A stretch of 64,000 bases of DNA from Candidatus Laterigemmans baculatus (GCF_010367455.1 NZ_WRPR01000026.1:1-64000), one strand, 5' to 3'. Shown: positions 43,833 through 51,990, counted from the stretch's first letter. Translations and numbers: made by a program. Notes: generated by a model not told the origin, from the letters alone.

Positions 43833-44594
43833 ATGCACGCATCCTTTCACTCAGCCCGCCGCTGCGAGTCGCATCCGCAGCCGACGACTCGCTCGACCAC
43901 GCGGGCACCGGCGCGGGTAGCCCTCGCGGCCCTGGCGTTGCTCGTCTTCCTTGGCAGTGCAGCGGCCTCTAGTGCAGCGGCCTCTGATGGGGCGGCCGAA
44001 CCGCTCGAACCCTCCGCGGCGAAGACGGCGGAGCCGAAGGCGACCGAGCCGCGGCCGCTTTCGGTCGCTCCGCTCAATCAAGTCACCTATCCAGAGGACC
44101 GACCCGAGTGGGTCGACGCGCCACCTTCGCTCGGCTCGTTCCGCGCGGGCGATCTGGGCGAAGGGAGTGAAGCGGGGGCGGTCGACGTGTGGCCGGTGAA
44201 ATCGTTGCTGCGACCGACAGCCGAAGAGGCTCGGGAGAGTCTCGAAGTGCAGATTCAGGGAGCCGCGGCGGCCTATGCGGAGCGGTTCCTGGGAACGGAT
44301 CGGGCCCAGCAGCTTCCGCCTTCGGTGCCGCTCGTGCCGGAGCTGGAGACGTTGCCCGCGGCGGATCGTTATGCGGGAACGGCGACGCTCGGCGACCAGA
44401 CGGTGTACGAAGAGGCGGCGCGACTTCGCTTCGACGAAGCGTATCGCCAGCGGCTGGCGAAACAGTGGCAGCAGGCCGAAGTCGGCTCGCGGCTGAAGTG
44501 GCTCGGAGTCGCCGGCGGTGGAGGCTTGGTCGTTCTGCTCTCAGCCACCGGACTCGTTCGCCGAACCGCCCGCCGCAGGACGAGCGCGGAATGA
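43833..44594 (+). CDS. Bitopic secreted-domain protein of the kinase/sigma cluster
   Basis: A 253-residue protein. An N-terminal signal-like helix (VALAALALLVFLGSAAA) is followed by a low-complexity Ala/Ser region with a short duplication (SAAASSAAASDGAAEP). A polar domain of about 130 residues comes next (DRPEWVDAPPSLGSF, then SLEVQIQGAAAAYAERFL). A C-terminal transmembrane helix (GVAGGGGLVVLLSATGLV) ends in a basic tail RRTARRRTS. Either end could anchor it. It overlaps the sigma gene by ATGA, suggesting equal production with it. It could serve as an anti-sigma-like sensor or kinase partner. No family is recognised. Confidence 0.72.
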   Translation: MHASFHSARRCESHPQPTTRSTTRAPARVALAALALLVFLGSAAASSAAASDGAAEPLEPSAAKTAEPKATEPRPLSVAPLNQVTYPEDRPEWVDAPPSLGSFRAGDLGEGSEAGAVDVWPVKSLLRPTAEEARESLEVQIQGAAAAYAERFLGTDRAQQLPPSVPLVPELETLPAADRYAGTATLGDQTVYEEAARLRFDEAYRQRLAKQWQQAEVGSRLKWLGVAGGGGLVVLLSATGLVRRTARRRTSAE

Positions 44595-45235
44595 CTGAAA
44601 TGAGCGAGATGACCGAGATCAGCCAAGCCTGGATCGAGCGGATCCGCCAGGGCGATTCCGCGGCATGGGAAGAATTGATTTGCCGCTACGAGGGGCGCCT
44701 GCTGGCGTTTGCCGAGAGCCGCATTCACAACCGCGCCGCCGCCGAAGACATCGTGCAAGAGGCGTTCATCGGGTTTCTGACCAGCCTGCCGAACTACGAC
44801 GGCGGCCGCCCGCTGGAGAGCTATTTGTTCTCGATCTGCGCCTACAAGCTGACCGATTACCTGCGGCGCGAAGGGCGGCGGCCGGCGATCAGCTTTCACG
44901 CTTCGCGGTCCAGCGACAGCCCCTGGGAGCTGGCCGGACCGGGCCGCGCTGCCAGCTCGATCGCCCGCAGCGGTGAGCGGCGAAACCTCGAGGAGCATGC
45001 GGTCCGCGATGGGGTTGCCGAGCAGATCCAGCGATGGAAGGAGAAGGGAGACTGGGTCAAGCTGCAGTGCCTCGAACTCCTCTTTGTCCGCGGCGAGAAC
45101 AACAAAGATGTCGCCGCGGAACTGGACCTCAGCGACCAGCAAGTCGCCAACTATAAGAGTGATTTCCAGATTCGCTTGCGATCGATCATCCGCCGCATGC
45201 AGCTCGACGAAGAAGTCTTCCCCGAGCTCGAGTGA
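44591..45235 (+). CDS. ECF-type sigma factor of the kinase/FHA cluster
   Basis: A 214-residue sigma factor. Region 2 is at about residues 15-100 (AWEELICRYEGRLLAFAESR, AAAEDIVQEAFIGFL, LFSICAYKLTDYLRR). Region 4 is at about 150-205 (LQCLELLFVRGENNKDVAAEL, helix-turn-helix LSDQQVANYKSDFQIRLRS). The linker contains several Ser residues (HASRSSDSPWE) that could be kinase targets, which is inference. No canonical anti-sigma gene follows. The cluster instead pairs it with a Ser/Thr kinase and an FHA-like protein. The start ATG overlaps the stop of the preceding gene. Confidence 0.88.
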   Translation: MTEMSEMTEISQAWIERIRQGDSAAWEELICRYEGRLLAFAESRIHNRAAAEDIVQEAFIGFLTSLPNYDGGRPLESYLFSICAYKLTDYLRREGRRPAISFHASRSSDSPWELAGPGRAASSIARSGERRNLEEHAVRDGVAEQIQRWKEKGDWVKLQCLELLFVRGENNKDVAAELDLSDQQVANYKSDFQIRLRSIIRRMQLDEEVFPELE

Positions 45236-45245
45236 GCGGCCTATT

Positions 45246-45350
45246 CATCAGCCGCCACGCGCTAGCGTCCGGTTCTCACGGCATTTTCAATAACCGGGGA
45301 CTAGCGCCCGGCGGCTGATGAATAATCCGGGCTAGCGCGTGGCGGCTGAT
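45246..45350. repeat. Family A palindrome, one and a half copies
   Basis: A full copy (ATCAGCCGCCACGCGCTAGC to GGCTAGCGCCCGGCGGCTGA) is followed by TGAATAATCCGG and a second half (GCTAGCGCGTGGCGGCTGAT). It is located between the sigma factor gene and the convergent DUF4112 gene. Confidence 0.88.
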
Positions 45351-45362
45351 TAAGCACGCTGT

Positions 45363-45875
45363 TTAGCCCGCCGTTCCGTGGCGGCCGAGAGATCGCCGCA
45401 GCAGGGTGAGGTTCCGCAGGTGGCTTTTAAAGGCGACGTCGAACAAGTCGCCGACCATCGGAATGCTTCCGATCGCGAAGTCGACTCCCGCGTTCAGCAG
45501 CATCCTGGCCAGCGTCACTCGCGAGACGCCCAGCCGTTCGGCGACGTAGATGACGTAGGCGTTGGTGCCGAGCGAAACGGCATCGCCGACGACCGGAAGC
45601 AAGCCGACGATCCCATCGAGCCCAATCCGATAATTCGTTCCGGGAACGCGGTAGGCTTCGTCCATCAGGCTCGCCAACCGCTCGACTCGCTCCAAGTGAC
45701 GGAGATTCTCCTCGGAGTCGATTGTTCCGGCCGCACGACCGCGATACGAGCCGCGGGAGGCGTCGGCGGTCCAGCCAGGATTCGCCGCTCGGGGGGGATT
45801 CGCGGCTCGGCTTGGAACCGAGTTCCAGAGGGTGGCGGACTGGGAAGTGACCGGGTGAGGAGTTCGGCCTCTCAT
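45363..45875 (-). CDS. DUF4112 family protein
   Basis: A 170-residue protein. A polar N-terminus with a short duplication (SRAANPPRAANPGW) is followed by the DUF4112 domain: LASLMDEAYRVPGTNYRIGL, DGIVGLLPVVGDAVSLG, then FAIGSIPMVGDLFDVAFKSH and NLTLLRR. The GLLPVVGD and GSIPMVGD pair is the family signature, usually a small membrane-associated unit. The function is unknown to me. ATG 45875 is preferred. Upstream in-frame codons to 46052 are GC-rich, low-complexity and without a start signal. Confidence 0.88.
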   Translation of the reverse strand: MRGRTPHPVTSQSATLWNSVPSRAANPPRAANPGWTADASRGSYRGRAAGTIDSEENLRHLERVERLASLMDEAYRVPGTNYRIGLDGIVGLLPVVGDAVSLGTNAYVIYVAERLGVSRVTLARMLLNAGVDFAIGSIPMVGDLFDVAFKSHLRNLTLLRRSLGRHGTAG

Positions 45876-46075
45876 GATGGACCTGCGTAGGAGTTGAGAA
45901 GAGACCTCCGGCGGCAGGCGGGCCTCGGCACGTGGCCAACAACGCTGGCCGGTGCCCGAAGGAGCCGCTCGCCTCCGAAGCCGTCTCGCGGCCGCGGCGG
46001 CCACCGCGCGAATTGCGGCGATGGCAGTCTCGGCCCAGCGCTCAACCCACAAGTGCAGGTCGTGTGCCGCGGCTG

Positions 46076-46459
46076 CTACCAGTCGCCGCGGTTGCCGCCG
46101 CCACCGTAACCGCCGCCACCGCCACCGCCGTAGCCGCCGCCGGCACCACCGCCATAGCCGCCGCCACCCCGGTTTCCGCCGCCGCCTCGGTAGCCACCCC
46201 CGCCGCCACCGCCACCGGTTTTCGGTCGCGCTTCATTGACCGCGATCGTGCGGCCGTCGAGCTGCGTGCCATTCAATTGCTCGATTGCGTCTTTGCCTTC
46301 GGCATCGTTCTTCATGGTGACGAAAGCGAAGCCGCGCGGCCGACCCGTCTCCCGGTCCATGATCACCGCCACATCTTCGACCGTGCCGTACTGGCTGAAC
46401 GCGTCTCGTAAGGTCTGCTCGGTGGTCGTGTAGGCGATGTTTCCGATATACAACTTCAT
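46076..46459 (-). CDS. Glycine-rich RRM RNA-binding protein
   Basis: A 127-residue protein. One RNA recognition motif spans residues 1-80, with RNP2 KLYIGNI at the start and RNP1 RGFAFVTM near 40-47. A Gly/Tyr-rich tail (GGGGYGGG repeats) runs to the end. It resembles cold-induced RNA-binding proteins known from cyanobacteria and planctomycetes. ATG 46459 has GGAG eight to nine bases upstream. A consensus-like promoter sits about 100 bases upstream, leaving a long 5' leader with a GCGTCC/GGACGC hairpin that may regulate translation. Confidence 0.93.
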   Translation of the reverse strand: MKLYIGNIAYTTTEQTLRDAFSQYGTVEDVAVIMDRETGRPRGFAFVTMKNDAEGKDAIEQLNGTQLDGRTIAVNEARPKTGGGGGGGGYRGGGGNRGGGGYGGGAGGGYGGGGGGGYGGGGNRGDW

Positions 46460-46558
46460 GACAAACTCCATGCAAGCGAGCGACGGATCGTCTTGGAGTC
46501 CCACGCGGATTCCACAGCCGTCCGAAGGACGCTTGCGCCCTGCATTCTTTCGCGGGGA

Positions 46559-46584
46559 ATTATAGCCACAGTTTCAGCCGTCAA
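46559..46584 (-). promoter_or_regulatory. Putative sigma-70 promoter of the RRM gene
   Basis: On the minus strand TTGACG (46579-46584) and a perfect TATAAT (46559-46564) are separated by 14 bases. This is shorter than the ideal 17, so the -35 assignment is weak. Transcription from here would give a leader of roughly 90 bases before ATG 46459. Confidence 0.5.
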
Positions 46585-46656
46585 GGGGCGCTGGGCTATT
46601 TCTTGGGCACGAATTTTCAAATTCCCTCTCCGGCACCCTCGGCTTCCCTCCTCCGC

Positions 46657-47103
46657 TTACGCGCCCGCCTCCCACGGCATCGGCGGAACCGCCGCCAGCA
46701 CCTCGATCCGGCTGGCCACCTCGGCGGGAATCTGGATCGCCTTGCGGACCCTTAAATCGACCATCACCCACCGCGAGCGGACGCGGGCCAGCACCTTCCG
46801 GTCGCTCATCCGGCAGATGACCGACCGCCGCACCGCCGCGTGCTTCGCCACGTCGGTGATCCAGGTGCGGATGACCAGCTCGTCTCCCTCGAGCGCCGCC
46901 AAGCGGTAGACGACGTCGTGCGAGCGGACGACCCAGCCGCTGCCGAACCGGTCGAGCATCTCCTGGGCGTTCCAGCCAAGCGCGGCCGAATGCAACCCGG
47001 CGGCCCGCAAGGTCCACGCGATGTAGCGCAGATTGTGGACGTGCCCCTGGGCGTCGATCTCCTCAGGCTCGACCGTATGCTGCACATCAAAGTAAGCTGT
47101 CAT
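46657..47103 (-). CDS. Acyl-CoA thioesterase (4HBT hot-dog fold)
   Basis: A 148-residue hot-dog fold protein. VEPEEIDAQGHVHNLRYIAW near the start matches the 4HBT pattern (D...GHV.N..Y). It is followed by SHDVVYRLAALEGDELVIRTWI and RVRSRWVMVDL. It probably hydrolyses acyl-CoA or another acyl thioester. The exact substrate is unknown. ATG 47103 starts the family fold; the frame is open much further upstream but only as the antisense shadow of the sulfatase gene. It is divergent from that gene. Confidence 0.9.
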   Translation of the reverse strand: MTAYFDVQHTVEPEEIDAQGHVHNLRYIAWTLRAAGLHSAALGWNAQEMLDRFGSGWVVRSHDVVYRLAALEGDELVIRTWITDVAKHAAVRRSVICRMSDRKVLARVRSRWVMVDLRVRKAIQIPAEVASRIEVLAAVPPMPWEAGA

Positions 47104-47268
47104 GCATCCCACCCCGAGCGAGTCGCGGCCGCCGTTGTCCCAATTGCCAAAGTTCGTCAGCGGCCAATCGAGCAGACGAAAGGAAGCTCGAAAAGGTGTG
47201 GGGAAGTTTGCTTCGCCCCAATACAGTGTTCGCCCCGAAACGATCCACGCCCCGAACCGGTATCCGTC

Positions 47269-48804
47269 ATGCATCGAATGCTCTTCGCCGGCTTGATCCT
47301 CCTCCTTGTGCCATTCGCCGCGGCTCGATCGGGCGACGGGGCAGCTCCCCAGAGGAACGCGGCGGGTAATGCTGCGGGCACTGCTGCGGGCACTGCCGCT
47401 CGCCCCAACGTGCTGTTCATCATCTCCGATGACCTGACGCCGACCGCCCTGTCGTGTTACGGAAACACGCTCTCCCAGACGCCCCATATCGATGCCCTCG
47501 CCTCCCGCGGGACTCGCTTTACCCGCGCCTACTGCCAAGGCACTTACTGCGGACCGTCGCGAGCCTCCTTCATGTCGGGCTACTACCCGCATGCCACCGG
47601 CGTGCTCGGTTACACCAGTCCGCGGCCTGCGATCGGCGACCGGGCGACGTGGGCCGAGCACTTCAAGAATGCCGGCTACCACACGACGCGGATCAGCAAG
47701 ATCTATCACATGGGGGTTCCTGGAGGAATCGAGTACGGCGGTGATGGTCGCGATCACAACGGCGGAGACGGTGCGGATGATCCGCGGTCGTGGAGTGAGA
47801 AATACAACAGCCCCGGCCCGGAATGGAAAGCGGCAGGCGACGGCGAAACGCTGGAAGGAAATCCCGACGGTAAAAAGCCGGTCGTCGGCGGAAATACCTT
47901 TGTCGTCGTCGAGGCCGAAGGAGACGACCTGGTCCATTCCGACGGCAAGACCGCGGCCAAGGCTGTGGAGCTGATCGAGCGGCACGCTCGCGACCAAGCC
48001 AGCGGCGGCGAGGCCCAGCCCTTGTTCCTGGCGGTCGGTTTCGTCCGCCCGCACGTGCCCTTCGTGGCCCCCAAAAAATACTTCGAGCCCTTCCTGCCGT
48101 ACGACCAACTGCCGCTGCCACCGAAAGTCGAGGGCGACTGGGAGGATATCCCCAAAGCGGGCATCAACTACAAAACCAGCGACAATATGAAGATGGACAT
48201 CCGCCGCCAAAAGAAAGCGGTGGGAGGCTACTATGCTTCGGTCGCTTACATGGACGCGCAAGTTGGCAAAGTGCTTGCAGCGCTGCGTCGCTCGGGGATG
48301 GAGGACAACACGATCGTGATCTTCACCAGCGACCACGGCTACCATCTGGGCGAGCATGACTTCTGGGCGAAAGTCAGCCTGCACGAAGAGTCGGCCCTGG
48401 TGCCGTTGATCATCCGCGTCCCCGGGAAGCAACCGGCCGTCTGCCATTCGCTGACCGAGCTGCTCGACCTCTACCCGACCGTCGCCAGCCTCTGCGGCTT
48501 GTCGGTTCCCGAGCGGCTGCAAGGCGAAGACATCTCGCCGATGCTGGACGATCCCAACCACTCGGTTCGGACCGCCGCCTTCAGCGTCGCGCCCAGCCGC
48601 AAAGGATTCCTGCTGCGAGAGGATCGCTGGGCTTATATGCAGTACGGCGAAGACGCGTCGCGGGGGATCGAGTTATATGACATGCACGAAGACCCCCAGC
48701 AGTACACCAATCTCGCCGAGCAGGCCGAGTTCAAACCGGTGGTCGAACAGTTCCGCACAAAGATGGCGGAAAAGCTCAAAGCCATCCGCGACAACGACCT
48801 GTAA
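47269..48804 (+). CDS. Secreted sulfatase, iduronate-2-sulfatase-like
   Basis: A 511-residue sulfatase. A signal peptide (about residues 1-20) is followed by short repeats NAAGNAAGTAAGTAA. The fold starts with NVLFIISDD (Asp54, Asp55). The formylglycine site is TYCGPSR, with Cys94 to be oxidised to formylglycine. Later metal ligands lie in FTSDHGYHLGEH. Overall order and AVGFVRPHVPFVAPKKY resemble iduronate-2-sulfatases. It likely removes sulfate from marine-type sulfated polysaccharides. Maturation would require a formylglycine-generating or anSME enzyme not in this window. Confidence 0.93.
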   Translation: MHRMLFAGLILLLVPFAAARSGDGAAPQRNAAGNAAGTAAGTAARPNVLFIISDDLTPTALSCYGNTLSQTPHIDALASRGTRFTRAYCQGTYCGPSRASFMSGYYPHATGVLGYTSPRPAIGDRATWAEHFKNAGYHTTRISKIYHMGVPGGIEYGGDGRDHNGGDGADDPRSWSEKYNSPGPEWKAAGDGETLEGNPDGKKPVVGGNTFVVVEAEGDDLVHSDGKTAAKAVELIERHARDQASGGEAQPLFLAVGFVRPHVPFVAPKKYFEPFLPYDQLPLPPKVEGDWEDIPKAGINYKTSDNMKMDIRRQKKAVGGYYASVAYMDAQVGKVLAALRRSGMEDNTIVIFTSDHGYHLGEHDFWAKVSLHEESALVPLIIRVPGKQPAVCHSLTELLDLYPTVASLCGLSVPERLQGEDISPMLDDPNHSVRTAAFSVAPSRKGFLLREDRWAYMQYGEDASRGIELYDMHEDPQQYTNLAEQAEFKPVVEQFRTKMAEKLKAIRDNDL

Positions 48805-48815
48805 ATCGGATATCG

Positions 48816-48889
48816 CATCAGCCGCCGGGCGCTAGCCCCCGGTTCCCTAGGATGCCGTAATAACCGGACGCTAGCGCGTGGCGGCTGAT
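48816..48889. repeat. Family A palindrome, full copy
   Basis: Starting ATCAGCCGCCGGGCGCTAGC and ending GACGCTAGCGCGTGGCGGCT, it lies 11 bases after the sulfatase stop and before the convergent isomerase gene. Confidence 0.87.
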
Positions 48890-48900
48890 TTCGCTTTCCT

Positions 48901-49809
48901 CTACGCCTGGGCTGCGGCCAACATCTGATGAAACAACCGCGTCTGCTCGGTCAGCGCCGCGACGCGGTCCTCCGGCTGGCTCGAGGCTTCCAAGAGCATC
49001 CAGCCGCCATAGTTGGACTTCACCAGCAACTCGAACAGCTTGTCCATCGGGTAGTCCTTGGTGTCGAGTTCGCGGACGTGCAGCGTCGAACCGAAGTGGG
49101 GACGGACGAGGTTGAAGTTGGATTCGAGTCCCTGGCCTTGCAAGTCTTGGGCATTGGAGTTCCAACAGACGCGGACGTTGTCATGGTCCGCCACGTCGAT
49201 GATCGCTTTGATTGTCGGCAGCTCGGCGCATTGACCGTGGACCTCCAAGCGGATCTCCTGGCCATAGCCCGCCCCGTACTCTCCTAGCTCCGCCAAGGCT
49301 CGACCGATCTGCTCGATCGTTTTCTCTCGCGGGACCGAAGGGTGGAAGCGATCCGGCTTCACCTTGACGCCCGTCCCGCCCACGTCATGGCTGAGGCGGA
49401 TGAATTCTTTCGAGGCCTCAATCGCCTGACGCACGACCGCCGGATCGGGATTGTCGAACCGCTCGTTGCTGCCGATCCCGACGAGCTCGACGTTGCTGTT
49501 GGCGAACCGCTGCCGCACGGCTTCGCGCTCGGCACTGCTCAGCGAAGGCTCGACGGCGTGGGCATGCGTCGTCCGCAGCTCCACGCCTCGCGCTCCGGCC
49601 GCTTCGCAATTCTCGATCAGCGTCGGCAGGTCCCAGTCCTTGCCCCACTGGTACGTTACTAGCCCAAACAGAAAGGGCGTCTCCACCGCGGCCTGGCTCC
49701 GCGAAGCGTCCTGCCCCTGCGCCAATGGCGAGAGGAGAGTGCCGGTCGCGGCCCCGGCGGCAATCGAGGAGACGGTTTGCAAAAATTGACGGCGATCGAC
49801 GGGCAACAT
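48901..49809 (-). CDS. Sugar phosphate isomerase/epimerase-like TIM-barrel protein
   Basis: A 302-residue protein of the AP-endonuclease 2/xylose isomerase-like TIM-barrel family. The start DRRQFLQTVSSIAAGAATG is a Tat-type leader ending near AQGQ, so it is exported folded. Barrel motifs include GLVTYQWG at the beginning, ENCEAAGARGVELRTTHAH and GQEIRLEVHGQC. The C-terminus GGWMLLEASSQPEDR is common in planctomycete members. Such proteins sit beside Gfo/Idh oxidoreductases, one of which is encoded next, on the same strand after a repeat block. The substrate is unknown. Confidence 0.88.
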   Translation of the reverse strand: MLPVDRRQFLQTVSSIAAGAATGTLLSPLAQGQDASRSQAAVETPFLFGLVTYQWGKDWDLPTLIENCEAAGARGVELRTTHAHAVEPSLSSAEREAVRQRFANSNVELVGIGSNERFDNPDPAVVRQAIEASKEFIRLSHDVGGTGVKVKPDRFHPSVPREKTIEQIGRALAELGEYGAGYGQEIRLEVHGQCAELPTIKAIIDVADHDNVRVCWNSNAQDLQGQGLESNFNLVRPHFGSTLHVRELDTKDYPMDKLFELLVKSNYGGWMLLEASSQPEDRVAALTEQTRLFHQMLAAAQA

Positions 49810-49841
49810 GATGGTGAAAACCTGGTTGGAGGGAAGCGTAT

Positions 49842-49981
49842 CTTCTGAGCCGCAGGCGCTAGCCTCGGGCTTCTGAGCCGCAGGCGCTAGCCTCGGGCCT
49901 CTGAGCCGCAGGCGCTAGCCTCGGGCCTCTGAGCCGCAGGCGCTAGCCTCGGGCTTCTGAGCCGCAGGCGCTAGCCTCGGG
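49842..49981. repeat. Family B left-arm tandem array, five copies of 28 bases
   Basis: Five consecutive 28-base copies of the arm (CTGAGCCGCAGGCGCTAGCC plus eight bases) are present, differing only by C/T at one position. No complementary arm is nearby, so this is expansion of half of the palindrome. It lies just upstream of the isomerase start. Confidence 0.92.
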
Positions 49982-49984
49982 CTC

Positions 49985-50144
49985 AAAACCGCGGTTCACA
50001 ATGACCCTCCCCTCGGGAGGGTCGGGCTCTTAGGCCCGGGGAGGGCCAGCTGAATCCAGCCGTGTTGAACGCTCTACGCCGCACATCACCCTCCCCGCTC
50101 GTTCCTCGCGACCCTCCCGGGGGGAGGGTGTCGTTCACGGTTTT
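49985..50144. repeat. GAGGGTCG-type long palindromic element (family H)
   Basis: The left side AAACCGCGGTTCACAATGACC with CCCTCCCCTCGGGAGGGTCG pairs with the right side CGACCCTCCCGGGGGGAGGG and TGTCGTTCACGGTTTT. Inner CCCGGGGAGGG and CCCTCCCCG also pair. The motif is related to the GGGAGAGGGTCGGGG repeats at 57.27 kb. A family A right-end fragment (GGCGGCTGAT) follows at about 50173. No gene lies between 49810 and 50197. Confidence 0.78.
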
Positions 50145-50197
50145 CCGACAGATCCACCCGCGGCTCGACCCCCGGCGGCTGATCCGTGAGAGCAGCC

Positions 50198-51487
50198 TCA
50201 GCTGATCTCCCAACCTTTGCGGAAGTAGCTTTTCAAATACTGGTCGGCGGCCGGGTTGCCGCTGGCTTTGAGGTTTTTCGCGTCCCAGTCAAAACCGCCG
50301 CCGGCGCGGTACGCCACGTTGCCGAGCAGCACCGCTTCGCTGAGCGGACCGGAGTACTGGAAGTCGCAGGTTGCCGCTTCGCCTCCCTTGCAGGCGTTGA
50401 TCCACTCTTGGTGGAAGCCGGGAGAATCGGGGATCGATTTTTCGGGTCGCTGGTAGTCGCGAAACTTCTCTTCGGGCAGCAACCGCATCCGATTGAAGCC
50501 GGTCAGCAACATGCCCTCGCTGCCGATGAACAGCGTGTTCATGCCTTTGCCGTCGAGCCCTTTGGCTTTCAGAATCGGCGGACCGTTCTTCGCGTGGTAC
50601 CAGTGCAGGTCGACCCCTTGGTCGGCGAACCGCATTTTGGTGGTCATCTGTTTGGGAGTCGTTTCGGGATGCACCGGCGGCCCCGAACCCTCGACCCGCG
50701 TGGGATAGGTCAGCTCGAGTGCCCAGAAGGGAATGTCCAAAATGTGGCAGCCAAAGTTACCCGTCTCACCGGTTCCCAGGTCCCACCAGAAACGCCAGCC
50801 GTAGGGGCAGTAGTCGGGGTGATAGGGACGTTCCTCTGCTGGGCCCAGCCACAGGTCCCACTTCACATGCGAAGGGACGGGCGGGAACTGGGTGGGAATC
50901 TCCGGCATCCCGCGGTCGCCCGTCATCCAGGAATGCACCTCGCTAACCTTGCCGATCGCGCCGGCTCGAATCAGCTCGACCGTGCGGTGCATGTTCTCCA
51001 TCGTGTGCCGCTGGACGCCGAGCTGCGTGGCGACCCCTTTCTCGGCTGCCAGCTGCGTCATCTGCCGCGTCTCCCAAACCGAATGGGCCATCGGCTTTTC
51101 GCAGTACAGATGCTTGCCCCGCTGCAGCGCCTCCATCGACGCGTTGAAGTGCGTGTGGTCCGGAGTGCTGACGACGACCGCGTCGATCTCCTTTTCCATT
51201 TTGTCGAACATCACGCGGAAGTCATAAAACTTGGCCGCTTTGGGATGCTCGGTGTAGGCGTCACCGGCTCGCTGGTCGTCGACATCGCAGAGGGCCACGA
51301 TGTTCTGGCCTTTCACCCCCGCCAAGTTCGCCGCCCCCTGACCGCCGATGCCGATGCAGGCGATGTTCAGCCGCTCGTTGGCCGATCGTGACTCGGCCGC
51401 TCGAATCTCCGGCGCAATCCAGACGCCCGCGGCGGCGACGCCCAAGGAGGCTTTGAGTGCGGTGCGGCGGGTGACTTGAGTTCTCAT
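50198..51487 (-). CDS. Exported Gfo/Idh/MocA family oxidoreductase
   Basis: A 429-residue protein. The start has a twin-arginine leader (VTRRTALKASLGVAAAGV). The NAD(P)-binding Rossmann motif ACIGIGGQGAANL follows at about residue 44, with STPDHTHF and the family motif YCEKPMAH. The C-terminal domain has GTGETGNFGCHILDIPFWAL. Secreted versions with Tat leaders are frequent in planctomycetes, probably acting on sugars in the periplasm with a bound cofactor. It stands on the same strand as, and upstream of, the isomerase-like gene. Their separation by about 390 bases of repeats argues against strict co-transcription. Confidence 0.92.
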   Translation of the reverse strand: MRTQVTRRTALKASLGVAAAGVWIAPEIRAAESRSANERLNIACIGIGGQGAANLAGVKGQNIVALCDVDDQRAGDAYTEHPKAAKFYDFRVMFDKMEKEIDAVVVSTPDHTHFNASMEALQRGKHLYCEKPMAHSVWETRQMTQLAAEKGVATQLGVQRHTMENMHRTVELIRAGAIGKVSEVHSWMTGDRGMPEIPTQFPPVPSHVKWDLWLGPAEERPYHPDYCPYGWRFWWDLGTGETGNFGCHILDIPFWALELTYPTRVEGSGPPVHPETTPKQMTTKMRFADQGVDLHWYHAKNGPPILKAKGLDGKGMNTLFIGSEGMLLTGFNRMRLLPEEKFRDYQRPEKSIPDSPGFHQEWINACKGGEAATCDFQYSGPLSEAVLLGNVAYRAGGGFDWDAKNLKASGNPAADQYLKSYFRKGWEIS

Positions 51488-51600
51488 GGTCGGCTCGGGG
51501 GGAAGGAGGTGGGGCGGACGATGGAGCGAGTCGCTTCACGGCAAGCCTCCGCATTCTAGTCTCCTGGCTCTGACGGAATCTATGTGCGGACCTGGCCGGG

Positions 51601-51797
51601 GAAACAACCACGAATGACACGAGTAACACGAATGGTGGCCACGGAAGGACACGAAAAAACACGAAAGGAGAGGGTCCGCGGATAGCCTGGAGAACGCGGA
51701 CAAAAGAGGAATCTGAACACCAATCATCCGTGTCGTCCGCGTGATCCGCAGTTCAACTCCCCACCTTTTCTTCGTGCTCTTCGTGTCCTTCGTGGTT
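51601..51797. repeat. CACGAA-type composite palindromic element (second copy)
   Basis: The left side has ACCACGAATGACACGAG and CCACGGAAGGACACGAA. The middle has GTCCGCGGATAGC and AACGCGGAC facing ATCCGTGTCGTCCGCG. The right side ends CTTCGTGTCCTTCGTGG. The order of arms is the same as at 6.9-7.1 kb, but the sequence is clearly diverged. No gene is seen in 51488-51990 apart from an unlikely extension of the next CDS. Confidence 0.75.
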
Positions 51798-51990
51798 CCC
51801 CCCATCAGCGAGTTGGCCCGATGCGTCCGTTGGCCGAATGGAGCCATTGTTCGCGTGGGAAGTAATTTGCGTGACAGACGGGCTGGATCGGATATACAAT
51901 CAGCAACACAGTCGCCCCCCCAGAGTGTCTGCAGGTGTGTCCGCAGCGCTCCGGTCCCACCAATCGCCTACCCCCACCGAGGCGGACACT

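Noticed and set aside
46657-48561. Thioesterase frame extended to 634 codons
   Set aside because: Only the part from 47103 matches a hot-dog fold; the rest is opposite the sulfatase gene.
49842-49981. Possible CRISPR array (five 28-base direct repeats)
   Set aside because: The repeats abut without spacers and are half-arms of the family B palindrome; no cas gene is near.
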